Shown: positions 23,142 through 31,222, numbered from the stretch's first letter. The stretch: DNA of 33,176 bases from Desulfobacteraceae bacterium (GCA_004796375.1 QZLA01000093.1:1-33176); one strand, 5' to 3'. Numbers and translations: made by a program. The notes: generated from the letters alone by a model not told the origin.

Positions 23142-25220
23142 TTAGGAAGACACCGGAACATCAGGGTTGTAGCAGATCCGGCAGCAGTTCAGGCACCGCT
23201 CGGCTTCCCTGTGGGCTTCAACTTCCGGAAGAACCAGATCAACTTCAACAAATGAATCCAGTCTTTCAGATACCGGGAGTTCAGGCATTTTAGCCCTGGG
23301 TGTTTTCTTTATGCCATCCACCTTTGAGAAAATCGACTCTTTGATTCGTTTCTGAAGCAGTGAATTTTCAATGGGTTCAACCGCTTCACCCTTGAGAAAG
23401 AGATCAATGGACCTTGCGGCACGCCGGCCGCTGCCAATGGCATCAACAACCAGCGCAGGACCGGTTGCGGCATCCCCACCGGTAAAAATATAGGGGATGT
23501 TGGACTGGAGTGTTTCCGGGTCATTGTCAATGGTGTTCCACCGGGTCAATTCCAGTTCGGTCATCCTGGCATGGGGATCCTGGCTTTTGAATGATGCATC
23601 CGGGGACTGGCCGATGGCGGAGATCACCATGTCCACATCAAGGATTGTCTCTGACCCTTCGATGGGCTGCGGCCGCCGGCGTCCACTGGCATCCGGTTCA
23701 CCCAGTTCCATTTTCAGGTACTCAAGCTGCTGAACCTTGCCGTCCTCGTCGCCGATCACCCGGGTGGGTGCGGCCAGGAATACAAACTCAATGCCCTCCT
23801 CTTCAGAGGCCACAATTTCAACTTCATTGGCCGGCATCTCATTACGGGTCCGGCGGTAAACCATGTAGACCTTGTCAAGTCCCATGCGGAGCAGTGTCCG
23901 GGCACAGTCTACTGCGGTATTTCCACCACCGACAATGGCGGCGGTCCTGCCCAGGGGTATGTTCTCTCCATGGGAGATCCGGGCAAGAAAGTTAATACCT
24001 GTATAACATCCATCAAGGTCCTCACCGTCAATACCCAGGGAATAATCTTTCCAGGCACCAACGCCGATAAAAACCGCATTGTATCCGGCTGCCATCAATG
24101 AGCCCAGGCCGAAGTCCGTTCCGAATTTGAGGTGGTTGAACGCCTTGACACCTAACTGAAGGATGCCGTCAACTTCCCAATCCAGCACTTCTTTGGGCAG
24201 GCGGTATTCAGGGATACCATAGCGCAGCATGCCGCCAAGCTTGGGCATGGCCTCAAAAATGGTCACTTCATGGCCGATGCGGCGCAGGAAATAGGCACAG
24301 GTAAGACCGGTGGGGCCACCGCCGATAACGGCCACCTTTTTGCCGGTGTCCGGCGCACACTTGACCGGGATCCTCGTACCTGTATTCATCTCATAGTCCG
24401 CAACAAACCGCTTGAGCTGGTTGATGGAAACAGCTTCATCCTCAATGCCGCGGCGGCACTCCTCTTCGCACGGGTGGGGGCATACACGGCCGCAGGCCAA
24501 TGGCAGAGGATTTCTCATCCGGATGGTCTGGACCGCTTCCTTGTATTGACCCGCCTTGAGCTGGTTGATGTATCTCGGGATATTGATCTCTGCAGGGCAG
24601 GTCTGGGCACAGGGAGCAAGTGCGTCATGTTCCTGGTTGAATTTGAGCAGTTTTTCGGACAGGGTGTTGACCTCGATGATATCTTTGGGACATGCTTTTT
24701 TACAGGCACCACAGCCCACGCATCTTTCCTCATTGACAACCGGATAACCATCCGAGCCGATAATCACGGCATCAAAGCTGCACGCCCTGACACAATCGCC
24801 AAGACCGATGCATCCGACCGTACAGTCACGTTTCCCGCCAAAGACCATTGCCATGGCCTTGCAGGAGGAAATTCCCATGTAGTTGTACTTGTCTGAGGCA
24901 CGCAGGCCGCCTTCACACAGATTCAGTGCCTGCGGGCTTTCTGCCTCTCCCACATCCATCCCCATGACTTCGGCAACCTTTTCAATGCCTTCCTTACTGG
25001 AAATAATGCACACACCGGCAGGCTCACGGCCTTCAACCACAGCCTGGGCTGCAGCGGAGCATCCGGCATAGCCGCAGCCACCGCAGTTGGCCCCGGCCAG
25101 GTTGGCCTCTACCAGTGAAATTCTCGGGTCCTCATATACGTAAAACACTTTGGAAGACAGGCTCAGTACAATACCGCATACTGCGCCGATACCTAACATT
25201 AAAAATAACGCTGGAAGCAT
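23142..25220 (-). CDS. rnfB: RnfB electron-transport subunit fused to a GltD/NfnB-like NAD(P)H-flavin module
   Basis: At 692 residues this is about twice normal RnfB. Order: one membrane segment (4-24); the RnfB cluster motif NCGGCGYAGC (45-54); two ferredoxin clusters (cysteines 133-147 and 167-177); then, from about 200, a GltD-like module. That module has CAQTCPAEINIPRYI and ACGRVCPHPCEEEC (243-255), a FAD-binding GGGPTGL (300-306), a nucleotide Rossmann GGGNTAVDCARTL (431-443), and VYRRTRNEMPA, the arginines of which often favour NADPH. A further cluster, CLNCCRIC (676-683), ends the protein. Rnf couples ferredoxin oxidation to ion pumping; this fusion suggests that RnfB itself exchanges electrons with NAD(P)H. 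It is the last gene of the operon. Confidence 0.93.
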   Translation of the reverse strand: MLPALFLMLGIGAVCGIVLSLSSKVFYVYEDPRISLVEANLAGANCGGCGYAGCSAAAQAVVEGREPAGVCIISSKEGIEKVAEVMGMDVGEAESPQALNLCEGGLRASDKYNYMGISSCKAMAMVFGGKRDCTVGCIGLGDCVRACSFDAVIIGSDGYPVVNEERCVGCGACKKACPKDIIEVNTLSEKLLKFNQEHDALAPCAQTCPAEINIPRYINQLKAGQYKEAVQTIRMRNPLPLACGRVCPHPCEEECRRGIEDEAVSINQLKRFVADYEMNTGTRIPVKCAPDTGKKVAVIGGGPTGLTCAYFLRRIGHEVTIFEAMPKLGGMLRYGIPEYRLPKEVLDWEVDGILQLGVKAFNHLKFGTDFGLGSLMAAGYNAVFIGVGAWKDYSLGIDGEDLDGCYTGINFLARISHGENIPLGRTAAIVGGGNTAVDCARTLLRMGLDKVYMVYRRTRNEMPANEVEIVASEEEGIEFVFLAAPTRVIGDEDGKVQQLEYLKMELGEPDASGRRRPQPIEGSETILDVDMVISAIGQSPDASFKSQDPHARMTELELTRWNTIDNDPETLQSNIPYIFTGGDAATGPALVVDAIGSGRRAARSIDLFLKGEAVEPIENSLLQKRIKESIFSKVDGIKKTPRAKMPELPVSERLDSFVEVDLVLPEVEAHREAERCLNCCRICYNPDVPVSS

Positions 25221-25239
25221 ATCATCACCTCAAAAGAGT

Positions 25240-25812
25240 TTAGACCATCCCTTTAAACGACATAAAGGTCAATGCAATAATACCGGCGGCAACCAGGCCG
25301 ATGGAGGTATCCTGCAGTGGTTTGGGCACACGCCCCAGGTTGATTCTCTCCCTTAAACCGGCAAACAGGATCAGGGCAATACCGAAACCAACGGCAAACG
25401 CAAAGGAGGATACCAGGGCTTTCATGAAGGAGTACTCCTTGCTGATGTTGATCAGGCAGGCCCCCATGACTGCACAGTTGGTGGTAATCAAGGGCAGGAA
25501 GATCCCCAGTCCGGCATACAGTGCCGGAATGCTCTTTTTGAGGAACATTTCAACAAACTGAACCAGGGAAGCAATGACCAGGATAAAGGAAACCGTCCGT
25601 AGGTACTCAACTCCCAGTTGTTTCAACAGGTAGGTGTCCACGACCCATGTAATCATACCCGCCATGACCAGGACGAATACAACGGCCATGGACATCCCCA
25701 CGGCAGTCTCCATTTTTTTGGAGGTGCCGAGGAACGGGCAGTTACCTAAGAATTGAGCCAAAAGAATGTTGTTGATGAATACACCGGCGATGAAGATTTC
25801 AAAATATTCCAT
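25240..25812 (-). CDS. rnfA: Rnf complex membrane subunit RnfA
   Basis: The 190-residue protein has six hydrophobic segments and the family signature YFEIFIAGVFINNILLAQFL at its start. Two conserved cysteines, in LGNCPFLG and TTNCAVMG, are the expected ligands of a membrane [2Fe-2S] cluster shared between RnfA and RnfE. Together they move electrons across the membrane in this ion-pumping complex. It lies between rnfE and rnfB, 11 and 19 bp away, in the single leftward operon. Confidence 0.95.
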   Translation of the reverse strand: MEYFEIFIAGVFINNILLAQFLGNCPFLGTSKKMETAVGMSMAVVFVLVMAGMITWVVDTYLLKQLGVEYLRTVSFILVIASLVQFVEMFLKKSIPALYAGLGIFLPLITTNCAVMGACLINISKEYSFMKALVSSFAFAVGFGIALILFAGLRERINLGRVPKPLQDTSIGLVAAGIIALTFMSFKGMV

Positions 25813-25823
25813 GGCGTATCTCC

Positions 25824-26432
25824 TTATTTGCTCGGGATCAGGTTCATGACAGCCAGCATCAGGCCGAGTGCCACAAAGGCGCCCGGTGCTTCAACCATGA
25901 AGGTAAAGGGGTGAAAGGACGACCCCATCTCAAAGACCGGTGTGCCGCCCCAGATGGTGATGGTGCCGGCGCCGAGGAACTCACGGACAGCGGCGAGAGC
26001 TGCCAGGGACAGGGTGAAACCGATACCGATTCCAAGACCGTCCGCAATGGACATGAGCGGAGTATTCTTGGAGGCAAAGGCCTCTGCACGGCCCAAAACC
26101 ACACAGTTAACAACGATCAAGGGGATAAAGATACCCAGTGCCAGGAACAGGGGGTAGGCAAATGCCTGGGTCAGGAATTCAACAATGGTTACAAACGTCG
26201 CGATGATAACAATGTAGCAGGCGATCCTGACCTTGGAGGGAATGACATTTCTCAACAGGGAGACCAGCAGGTTGGAAAACACCAGTACAAACGTAGTGGC
26301 AATCCCCATGCCGATCCCGTTTTCAACCGTTTTAGTCACGGCAAGAACCGGGCATAGTCCCAAAACAAGCCTGAAAGGAGGAACTTCAGCCCAGAGTCCT
26401 TTTGTAAATTCTTTTGCCAAGGATTGTGCCAT
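25824..26432 (-). CDS. rnfE: Rnf complex membrane subunit RnfE
   Basis: The 202-residue protein has about six hydrophobic segments and the family block VLGLCPVLAVTKTVENGIGMG near the start, with the matching cysteine in VVNCVVLGRAEAFA. It is the inverted partner of RnfA and supplies the other cysteine pair of the intramembrane cluster. It lies between rnfG and rnfA. A second in-frame ATG is not needed; length matches the family. Confidence 0.95.
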   Translation of the reverse strand: MAQSLAKEFTKGLWAEVPPFRLVLGLCPVLAVTKTVENGIGMGIATTFVLVFSNLLVSLLRNVIPSKVRIACYIVIIATFVTIVEFLTQAFAYPLFLALGIFIPLIVVNCVVLGRAEAFASKNTPLMSIADGLGIGIGFTLSLAALAAVREFLGAGTITIWGGTPVFEMGSSFHPFTFMVEAPGAFVALGLMLAVMNLIPSK

Positions 26433-26452
26433 TTTATCTGTCTCCTTTGTGC

Positions 26453-27037
26453 TTATTGAATCAATTTGAGAATTTCAGGTTTGAGTTCCCGGTAGATGGC
26501 CTGGGCCTGCTCGGCTGCATTGGTGACTGCAACCGATGTGATGGTGGCACCGGACATGGCATCGATCTCTCCACCGTCATTTTTCAGCCCGAGCTTGGCA
26601 TCCATGGTTTTTCCGTCAAACTGGGATACAAATGCAGGGTCGTCTTTGGCCCGTGCACCGAGTCCCGGAGTTTCAGCATGGGTGGTAACCCGTGCCGCCA
26701 CAATGGCATCTGTATCAAGGTTGATACCGACCATCAGGCCGACATCACCGCCGTACCCTCCTTTTCCCTTGGTCTCAAACGCAACGGCCTTGGACCCGTC
26801 TTCCATTTTTGCAGGGAAAAACTTATACTTGACCCCAGCACTTTCCAATTCAAATTTTTCCTTGGCCGGGTCATTGGTGACTTCGCCGAAAATATCATTC
26901 ATGGCCGGCGCCAGCTGGTATTGAAAAATCTGCCGTTCAATCCGCTCTTCGGTACCGGTCTTGATCCCAGCCAGAAGACCGCCTGAAACGGCAGTCAGTG
27001 CAGTCAGGACCACAATCATATTAATCATTTCACGCAT
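26453..27037 (-). CDS. rnfG: Rnf complex flavoprotein subunit RnfG
   Basis: The 194-residue protein has one N-terminal membrane segment (MINMIVVLTALTAVSGGLLAG) and a periplasmic FMN-binding domain. The covalent FMN site is intact as MSGATITS (158-165), the S-G-A-T-x-T/S motif in which the threonine is flavinylated by ApbE. HAETPGLG is also present. It passes electrons on the periplasmic side. Its start overlaps the rnfD end by 8 bp. No ApbE gene is in the window. Confidence 0.95.
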   Translation of the reverse strand: MREMINMIVVLTALTAVSGGLLAGIKTGTEERIERQIFQYQLAPAMNDIFGEVTNDPAKEKFELESAGVKYKFFPAKMEDGSKAVAFETKGKGGYGGDVGLMVGINLDTDAIVAARVTTHAETPGLGARAKDDPAFVSQFDGKTMDAKLGLKNDGGEIDAMSGATITSVAVTNAAEQAQAIYRELKPEILKLIQ

Positions 27038-27995
27038 TGTTCACGCCCTTTCCCAAAGCTTTTGGTCTAATCGTATCAACCAGGGGGTTCACAAGGTTTA
27101 TCAACAGAATGGCCAGCACGGTTCCGTCGGCATAGACACCGACATTTCTCATCAGGATGATCATGACACCTCCCATGAATCCGTAGATGAACATGGGAAT
27201 GGTGTTCACCGGTGAGGAGGAGTTTTCCGTGGCAAGAAAGAATGCCCCGAGAAGCGTATAGCCAGAGAACAGATGAAACATGGCCGGGGCATATTTATCC
27301 GGGTTGCCCATATGAAAGATAAAGGCGGTCAGGATAATGCCCGCGATAAAGGATACTGAGATCTCCCAGCGGATGTAGCCCCTCAAGATCAGGTAAATCC
27401 CGCCAAGAATGATTCCCAGTCCAAAGGTTGAGCCGATGGCGCCCACCTGTTTGCCCATGAGCAGGTCAGACACGGCAAACTGATCCAGAGCAGCGATGCC
27501 CTGGTATTTCAGTGCTGCCAATGGTGCCAGTGCCGGATAATCAAACTCATAGCTGACCAGAGCAGCGTCTGCATCAAAAAACACCGGCCAGGAAAGCATG
27601 AGAATCGCCATACCGGTCAAGGCCGGGTTGAAGGGGTTGGTGCCGATCCCGCCATAGATCATCTTGCCGACAACAACTGCGACAAAGGTTCCGGTGACCA
27701 CCACCCACCAGGGGGTCGTGGCCGGCAGCATCATGCCGAAGATCAGGCCGATCACGGCTGCTTCAAGGTCGCCGATGGAAATGGGGTCTTTGGAAACCAC
27801 ATTAAAGAGCAGCTCCCAGAGCATGGCACTTGCGATGGACAATGCCAGAACCCCGACAGCAGGCCCTCCGAAATGGAGGATCCCGAAAATGACAGCAGGC
27901 AAAGCCGCCAGCATGATATTCAGATTCATTTGGAACAGACTGTCTCCATCATGCCAGAAGGGGGCATGGGATACGGTGAGTTTACGATTGATCAT
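27030..27995 (-). CDS. rnfD: Rnf complex membrane subunit RnfD, possibly lacking covalent FMN site
   Basis: The 321-residue protein has the many-pass NqrB/RnfD architecture: SHAPFWHDGDSLFQMNLNIM at the start, MIYGGIGTNPFNPALTG near 112, and LLGAFFLATENSSSPVNT near 248. At the position where RnfD proteins carry an SGATPL-type flavinylation motif, this one reads PALAPL (154-159), with no threonine. The assignment as RnfD is firm; the loss of the covalent FMN is read from a by-eye alignment. It lies 12 bp after rnfC and overlaps rnfG. Confidence 0.92.
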   Translation of the reverse strand: MINRKLTVSHAPFWHDGDSLFQMNLNIMLAALPAVIFGILHFGGPAVGVLALSIASAMLWELLFNVVSKDPISIGDLEAAVIGLIFGMMLPATTPWWVVVTGTFVAVVVGKMIYGGIGTNPFNPALTGMAILMLSWPVFFDADAALVSYEFDYPALAPLAALKYQGIAALDQFAVSDLLMGKQVGAIGSTFGLGIILGGIYLILRGYIRWEISVSFIAGIILTAFIFHMGNPDKYAPAMFHLFSGYTLLGAFFLATENSSSPVNTIPMFIYGFMGGVMIILMRNVGVYADGTVLAILLINLVNPLVDTIRPKALGKGVNNA

Positions 27996-28007
27996 CTGCA
28001 GCCTCCC

Positions 28008-29279
28008 TTATATATCAGCTCTGAGCTTTGACAATTCATGCTTGCCAAGCCGTATGTATTGAAACAGAGGTATGCGGGCTGTGCACACATAGGCGCAGAG
28101 GCCGCACTCAATGCAGGATTCCAGATCAAACCCGTCTGCAGCCTCTTCATACTGGTCAGCCGCTAAGTAACGGACCAAAAGGTTAACCGGTATTTGGGCC
28201 GGACAGATTTTGACGCATTTCCCGCAATTGACACACGCACTGTCGGAGAGTTCAGGAATGATGTCCCGATCCTGGACCATGATCATGTCCATATCCGGCT
28301 GTAACGGATGGTGGATGCTGAAGGTGGCAGACCCTCTCATGGGGCCGCCGACAACGATCCGGTCCATGTCATTGATATGGATGTTGAGTTGATTGAAGAT
28401 CAATCTCAGGGGGGTGCCGATCGTGGCCTTTATTCTCGTTCTTGCACCATCCTTGCCGATAATGGTCAGGAGTTTCTCAAACACGGGAGTCTTTTGATCA
28501 TAAGCTTTGGCAATGGAAATAACCGCCTCTGCACTCATGAAACACACGCCTTGCTCTTCCGGTGTCTGTCCCGGGACAGGAATGATATTAAGATGGTCTT
28601 TCAGGACCAGTTCCGGCAGGGCTTCTGGGTAGGTTGCTGAAATGGAAAAGGTCTGAAAACTGTCAAATTCATTTTTAATATTCAAGGATTCCGGAACAGC
28701 GACACAGATTTTGGGTATGCTGACCATGGATTTGAGAATACCAAGGCCTTCCTTTAGATGAGCCAGTTCTGTTTTGGCCAGGTATTGCTGCGTGGTGCAT
28801 AACAGGTCATCATCCGTGCAGGTAACCACCAGGGTGTTGAGCTTCAGGTCTGGATCTGCAAGCTTTTTTAACGGGGGGGCGCCCGGCAGGTTTCTGAGCA
28901 GACCGTCAGCCGAACGGATATCCGGTGAGATGGCAGGCGATTGCTGGTCGCTGCTGCTGTCCTGGTCCTTATCTTTTTTAATTACGAGATAGGTAATGGT
29001 ATTGCCGAAATCATCGGCAAAAATGTCGATGCGCTGCACTGTTCCGGCCACAGGGGAAACATTGTACTCTGTGCTGTCTTCGTACAGGCGTATCCTCTCG
29101 AACTTTTCAACCCGGTCCCCCTTTTTGAAAAGCGTGTCTTTTGTGCTTTTCAATGTCTCATTTACCAGGAGGATAAGGTTGTCCGGGCTCTGGATGACCT
29201 CCGGTGTTTTGGGATCCGGCTCTAGAGGATCATACTCAAGCGTGGGCTGAGCCAATGCAAAAAAAGATCGTTTAATCAT
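28008..29279 (-). CDS. rnfC: Divergent RnfC electron-transport subunit
   Basis: The 423-residue protein keeps the C-terminal two-cluster ferredoxin domain (cysteines 349-359 and 389-399), the VSPVAGTV barrel-sandwich motif near 74, and DRIVVGGPMRG near 306. However, the usual FMN/NADH-binding GGAGFPT loop is replaced by NLPGAPPLKKL (130-140), and the ECEPY-type motif by CTDDDLLC (154-161). It therefore probably cannot bind NADH and FMN as ordinary RnfC does. It still may shuttle electrons by its clusters. It is second in the operon after the tetraheme cytochrome. The identification as RnfC is good; loss of function is inferred. Confidence 0.88.
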   Translation of the reverse strand: MIKRSFFALAQPTLEYDPLEPDPKTPEVIQSPDNLILLVNETLKSTKDTLFKKGDRVEKFERIRLYEDSTEYNVSPVAGTVQRIDIFADDFGNTITYLVIKKDKDQDSSSDQQSPAISPDIRSADGLLRNLPGAPPLKKLADPDLKLNTLVVTCTDDDLLCTTQQYLAKTELAHLKEGLGILKSMVSIPKICVAVPESLNIKNEFDSFQTFSISATYPEALPELVLKDHLNIIPVPGQTPEEQGVCFMSAEAVISIAKAYDQKTPVFEKLLTIIGKDGARTRIKATIGTPLRLIFNQLNIHINDMDRIVVGGPMRGSATFSIHHPLQPDMDMIMVQDRDIIPELSDSACVNCGKCVKICPAQIPVNLLVRYLAADQYEEAADGFDLESCIECGLCAYVCTARIPLFQYIRLGKHELSKLRADI

Positions 29280-29342
29280 AAATCCTTCCTTATCTTATGT
29301 AAAGCAAAGATCCTGTATGTCATAAGGGTTATTCATCCCAGG

Positions 29343-29711
29343 CTAAAGCGCATGGCATGAGTTACATTCCACCGGACCGCCTCCTTCTTCATGACACCCT
29401 TGACACTGAATATGAAAGGCGTCGGCCCTTGACGGCAGGTCCTCATCTCCTGTGGATTCATGGCATTCGCTGCAGTTGTAGGTATCATCATCTTCGATAT
29501 TGTGGTGACAATCCAGGCAGTCCAGGCCATAGTCCTCCATATGTCCGCTATGCGTGAACAAGACTTTTCCGCCTTTGTTCTGGAACATGATTCGGATGGG
29601 CTCGTCAGGGGTTGGGGGGGAAAAGGAAGCGTAGCAGATAAAACCAGTGACCAATAATATGATCATTAAGATTATAGCTACCTTTAGGTCTCGTTGTGAT
29701 GTCATAATCAT
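29343..29711 (-). CDS. Tetraheme cytochrome c associated with Rnf
   Basis: The 122-residue protein has an N-terminal membrane/export segment (VAIILMIILLVTGFICYASF) and four CxxCH heme motifs: CLDCH, CSECH, CQGCH and CNSCH. Additional histidines (FTHSGH, CHH and FHIQ) can serve as axial ligands, like class III cytochromes of sulfate reducers. It is expected to lie in the periplasm or be membrane-anchored. It is the first gene of the rnf operon, 63 bp before rnfC, as in other Rnf loci of sulfate reducers, and probably links periplasmic cytochrome c pools to the complex. Start could also be the ATG at 29705. Confidence 0.92.
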   Translation of the reverse strand: MIMTSQRDLKVAIILMIILLVTGFICYASFSPPTPDEPIRIMFQNKGGKVLFTHSGHMEDYGLDCLDCHHNIEDDDTYNCSECHESTGDEDLPSRADAFHIQCQGCHEEGGGPVECNSCHAL

Positions 29712-29767
29712 TCTCTCTTCTCAATTTGGGTTAGAGTTAAATATCGACACACCCACAACTGGCAGCG

Positions 29768-29796
29768 GTTATAGTATATTATGGTATTATGTTCAA
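29768..29796 (-). promoter_or_regulatory. Sigma-70-type promoter of the cytochrome-rnf operon
   Basis: On the minus strand a TTGAAC -35 (29791-29796) is followed by 17 bases and a TATAAC -10 (29768-29773). This lies about 57 bp upstream of the cytochrome start and fits the expected spacing. Confidence 0.65.
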
Positions 29797-29814
29797 GAAA
29801 AAATTAAATTTGGA

Positions 29815-30273
29815 TTAGGAATGGCACGTGGTTAGGGGGGCTTGGGGTCTTTTTCTGACCAGGAAAGGCCGGTATTGGCTCTGTTGTGAAAGGGAATTGT
29901 TTTTCAGGCGGATGACGAGAAAGGCCAGGGCAAATGAAAAAAAACCAATGCCCATGGCGCAAAGGGAGGGGTCCATGTTAAAGCGCCGGCCCAGTGTGTC
30001 GCCGATGCCGGCCCCAACCATCAGCATGATGACCGGGAACACATACAGCAGGAAGGTCAGGAAAAGAAGGGGGCGGGTTTCAAGTCCCAGGACCACCTCA
30101 TCCCCCTGCTGGACACCAATGGTGTTGGGGACTTTAACATGGATCTGTTTCTGGTTTTTTACGGTTTCGCAGGTATCACGGGACTGGCAGGATTTACAGG
30201 CACTCGAACGGGTGGTTCTGACCCAGGCGGTCGTGTTATCTGCCTGGGTAACAATTCCGGTTTCAGTGATCAT
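29815..30273 (-). CDS. rseC: RseC/MucC-family protein
   Basis: The 152-residue protein has the RseC/MucC layout: an N-terminal cytoplasmic domain with the cysteine motif SACKSCQSRDTC (24-35), GVQQGDEVVLGLE, then two membrane segments (PLLFLTFLLYVFPVIMLMVGAG and LCAMGIGFFSFALAFLVI). In gammaproteobacteria RseC is linked to Rsx, the Rnf relative, in reducing SoxR and to sigma-E control. Here it lies directly upstream of the rnf operon on the same strand, but a promoter lies between them. The C-terminal tail is low-complexity and basic. Confidence 0.88.
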   Translation of the reverse strand: MITETGIVTQADNTTAWVRTTRSSACKSCQSRDTCETVKNQKQIHVKVPNTIGVQQGDEVVLGLETRPLLFLTFLLYVFPVIMLMVGAGIGDTLGRRFNMDPSLCAMGIGFFSFALAFLVIRLKNNSLSQQSQYRPFLVRKRPQAPLTTCHS

Positions 30274-30313
30274 GGGGTTTGAACTCCTGGTTCTATACGA
30301 GGTTGATTCGGGG

Positions 30314-30637
30314 TCAGGCGTAAATACTGAAATCTAACGTGCGCTTTTTCTGCTGATACTCCACATCCAGGTCATGCTTGGCCTGGCGGTACTCCCGCTG
30401 CAGCTTCTGCTGCTCAAACGCATGGGACTGATCGAGGTCCTGCTCTTTTTTAACGTATACCTGCTCAAGGGATCGCTCTTTTTGAGCAAGCCGTTGGGTA
30501 TCCTCGGCCGGGGTAACAGACGTCTGGCTGTTGCTGGGTTCAAGTTCCGGTGTCCTGGTCTGGCTGGCTGAATTATTGATGATTGAAAATTGATCCTGAA
30601 CTCTTGATAAGCTGTATATTGAGGATCTGATCATCAT
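30314..30637 (-). CDS. Small coiled-coil protein of unknown function
   Basis: The 107-residue protein has a Ser/Thr/Pro-rich first half and a heavily charged helical second half (about 48-103, e.g. AQKERSLEQVYVKKEQDLDQ) with heptad-like repeats. No signal peptide or enzyme motif is visible. It is flanked by another small unknown gene 30 bp upstream and by rseC 40 bp downstream. I cannot name a family. Confidence 0.5.
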   Translation of the reverse strand: MMIRSSIYSLSRVQDQFSIINNSASQTRTPELEPSNSQTSVTPAEDTQRLAQKERSLEQVYVKKEQDLDQSHAFEQQKLQREYRQAKHDLDVEYQQKKRTLDFSIYA

Positions 30638-30667
30638 AATTTACACATTTAATCCATCATCATTGCA

Positions 30668-30961
30668 TCAGGCAACGATATTGACCAGTCTGCTGGCTTC
30701 CTGGGCCTGGGCCGGGTTGTTGGTTTCAGGCGCTGTCTCCTGGGCCGGCGGGTTTTCTTCCTGCGCGGCAGCCAGCTGCTCTCTTGCCTGTTCGGATATA
30801 TCTACACTGAAAGCGTTCTGTGCAGCATTGATGTTTTCCTGGCTCAGATCAGGTTGTGCGGCTTCTGAATTGCTGGTATTGAGTTCTGCCGGGGCTTGCG
30901 GTTCAGCAGGTGTCTGGGGATTCACATAGGGGTTGTTCCCTTGTATGCTGTTGATTTCCAT
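30668..30961 (-). CDS. Small Pro/Ala/Gln-rich protein of unknown function
   Basis: The 97-residue protein is low complexity, rich in Ala, Gln, Pro, Glu and Asn. It contains a core FSVDISEQAREQL (51-63), a phrase seen in several small flagella- or motility-associated proteins; that likeness is weak. The N terminus MEINSIQGNNPYVN is preceded by GGAGGG. It is transcribed away from the tRNA-Asn promoter, and leads the small gene pair with 30314-30637. Confidence 0.5.
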   Translation of the reverse strand: MEINSIQGNNPYVNPQTPAEPQAPAELNTSNSEAAQPDLSQENINAAQNAFSVDISEQAREQLAAAQEENPPAQETAPETNNPAQAQEASRLVNIVA

Positions 30962-31048
30962 AGTTGATCCCTCCTGATTTTAGGGTGATGCTAATACCCA
31001 TAAAATAAACTGATTGCCGGGGGATGTCAATTTTTTTTCCCTTTTTTC

Positions 31049-31077
31049 TTGACATCGGGTCTGATTTTGGGTATACC
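31049..31077 (+). promoter_or_regulatory. Promoter of tRNA-Asn
   Basis: TTGACA (31049-31054), a 17-base spacer and TATACC (31072-31077) lie 22 bp upstream of the tRNA 5' end, an excellent sigma-70 match for a tRNA promoter. Confidence 0.8.
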
Positions 31078-31099
31078 GTCTGAGTCGATCAACGACTGC

Positions 31100-31175
31100 T
31101 CCCCAGTAGCTCAGTTGGCAGAGCGAGTGGCTGTTAACCACTAAGTCCGCGGTTCAAGTCCGTGCTGGGGAGCCA
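31100..31175 (+). tRNA. tRNA-Asn (anticodon GTT)
   Basis: The 76-base gene folds into a full cloverleaf. The acceptor TCCCCAG pairs with CTGGGGA, the D stem GCTC with GAGC, the anticodon stem AGTGG with CCACT around CTGTTAA (anticodon GTT at 31133-31135), and the T arm contains GGTTCAAGTCC. The discriminator is G and CCA is encoded. A strong promoter and terminator flank it. Confidence 0.97.
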
Positions 31176-31185
31176 ACACAAATTT

Positions 31186-31222
31186 AAGATTTTCAGGTTC
31201 CTGCTTGAAGATCTTTTTTTTT
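31186..31222 (+). terminator. Intrinsic terminator of tRNA-Asn
   Basis: AAGAT-T-TTCAGG pairs with CTTGAA-G-ATCTT (with wobble pairs) around a six-base loop, followed by a run of nine T. It begins 10 bp after the tRNA CCA end. Confidence 0.8.
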
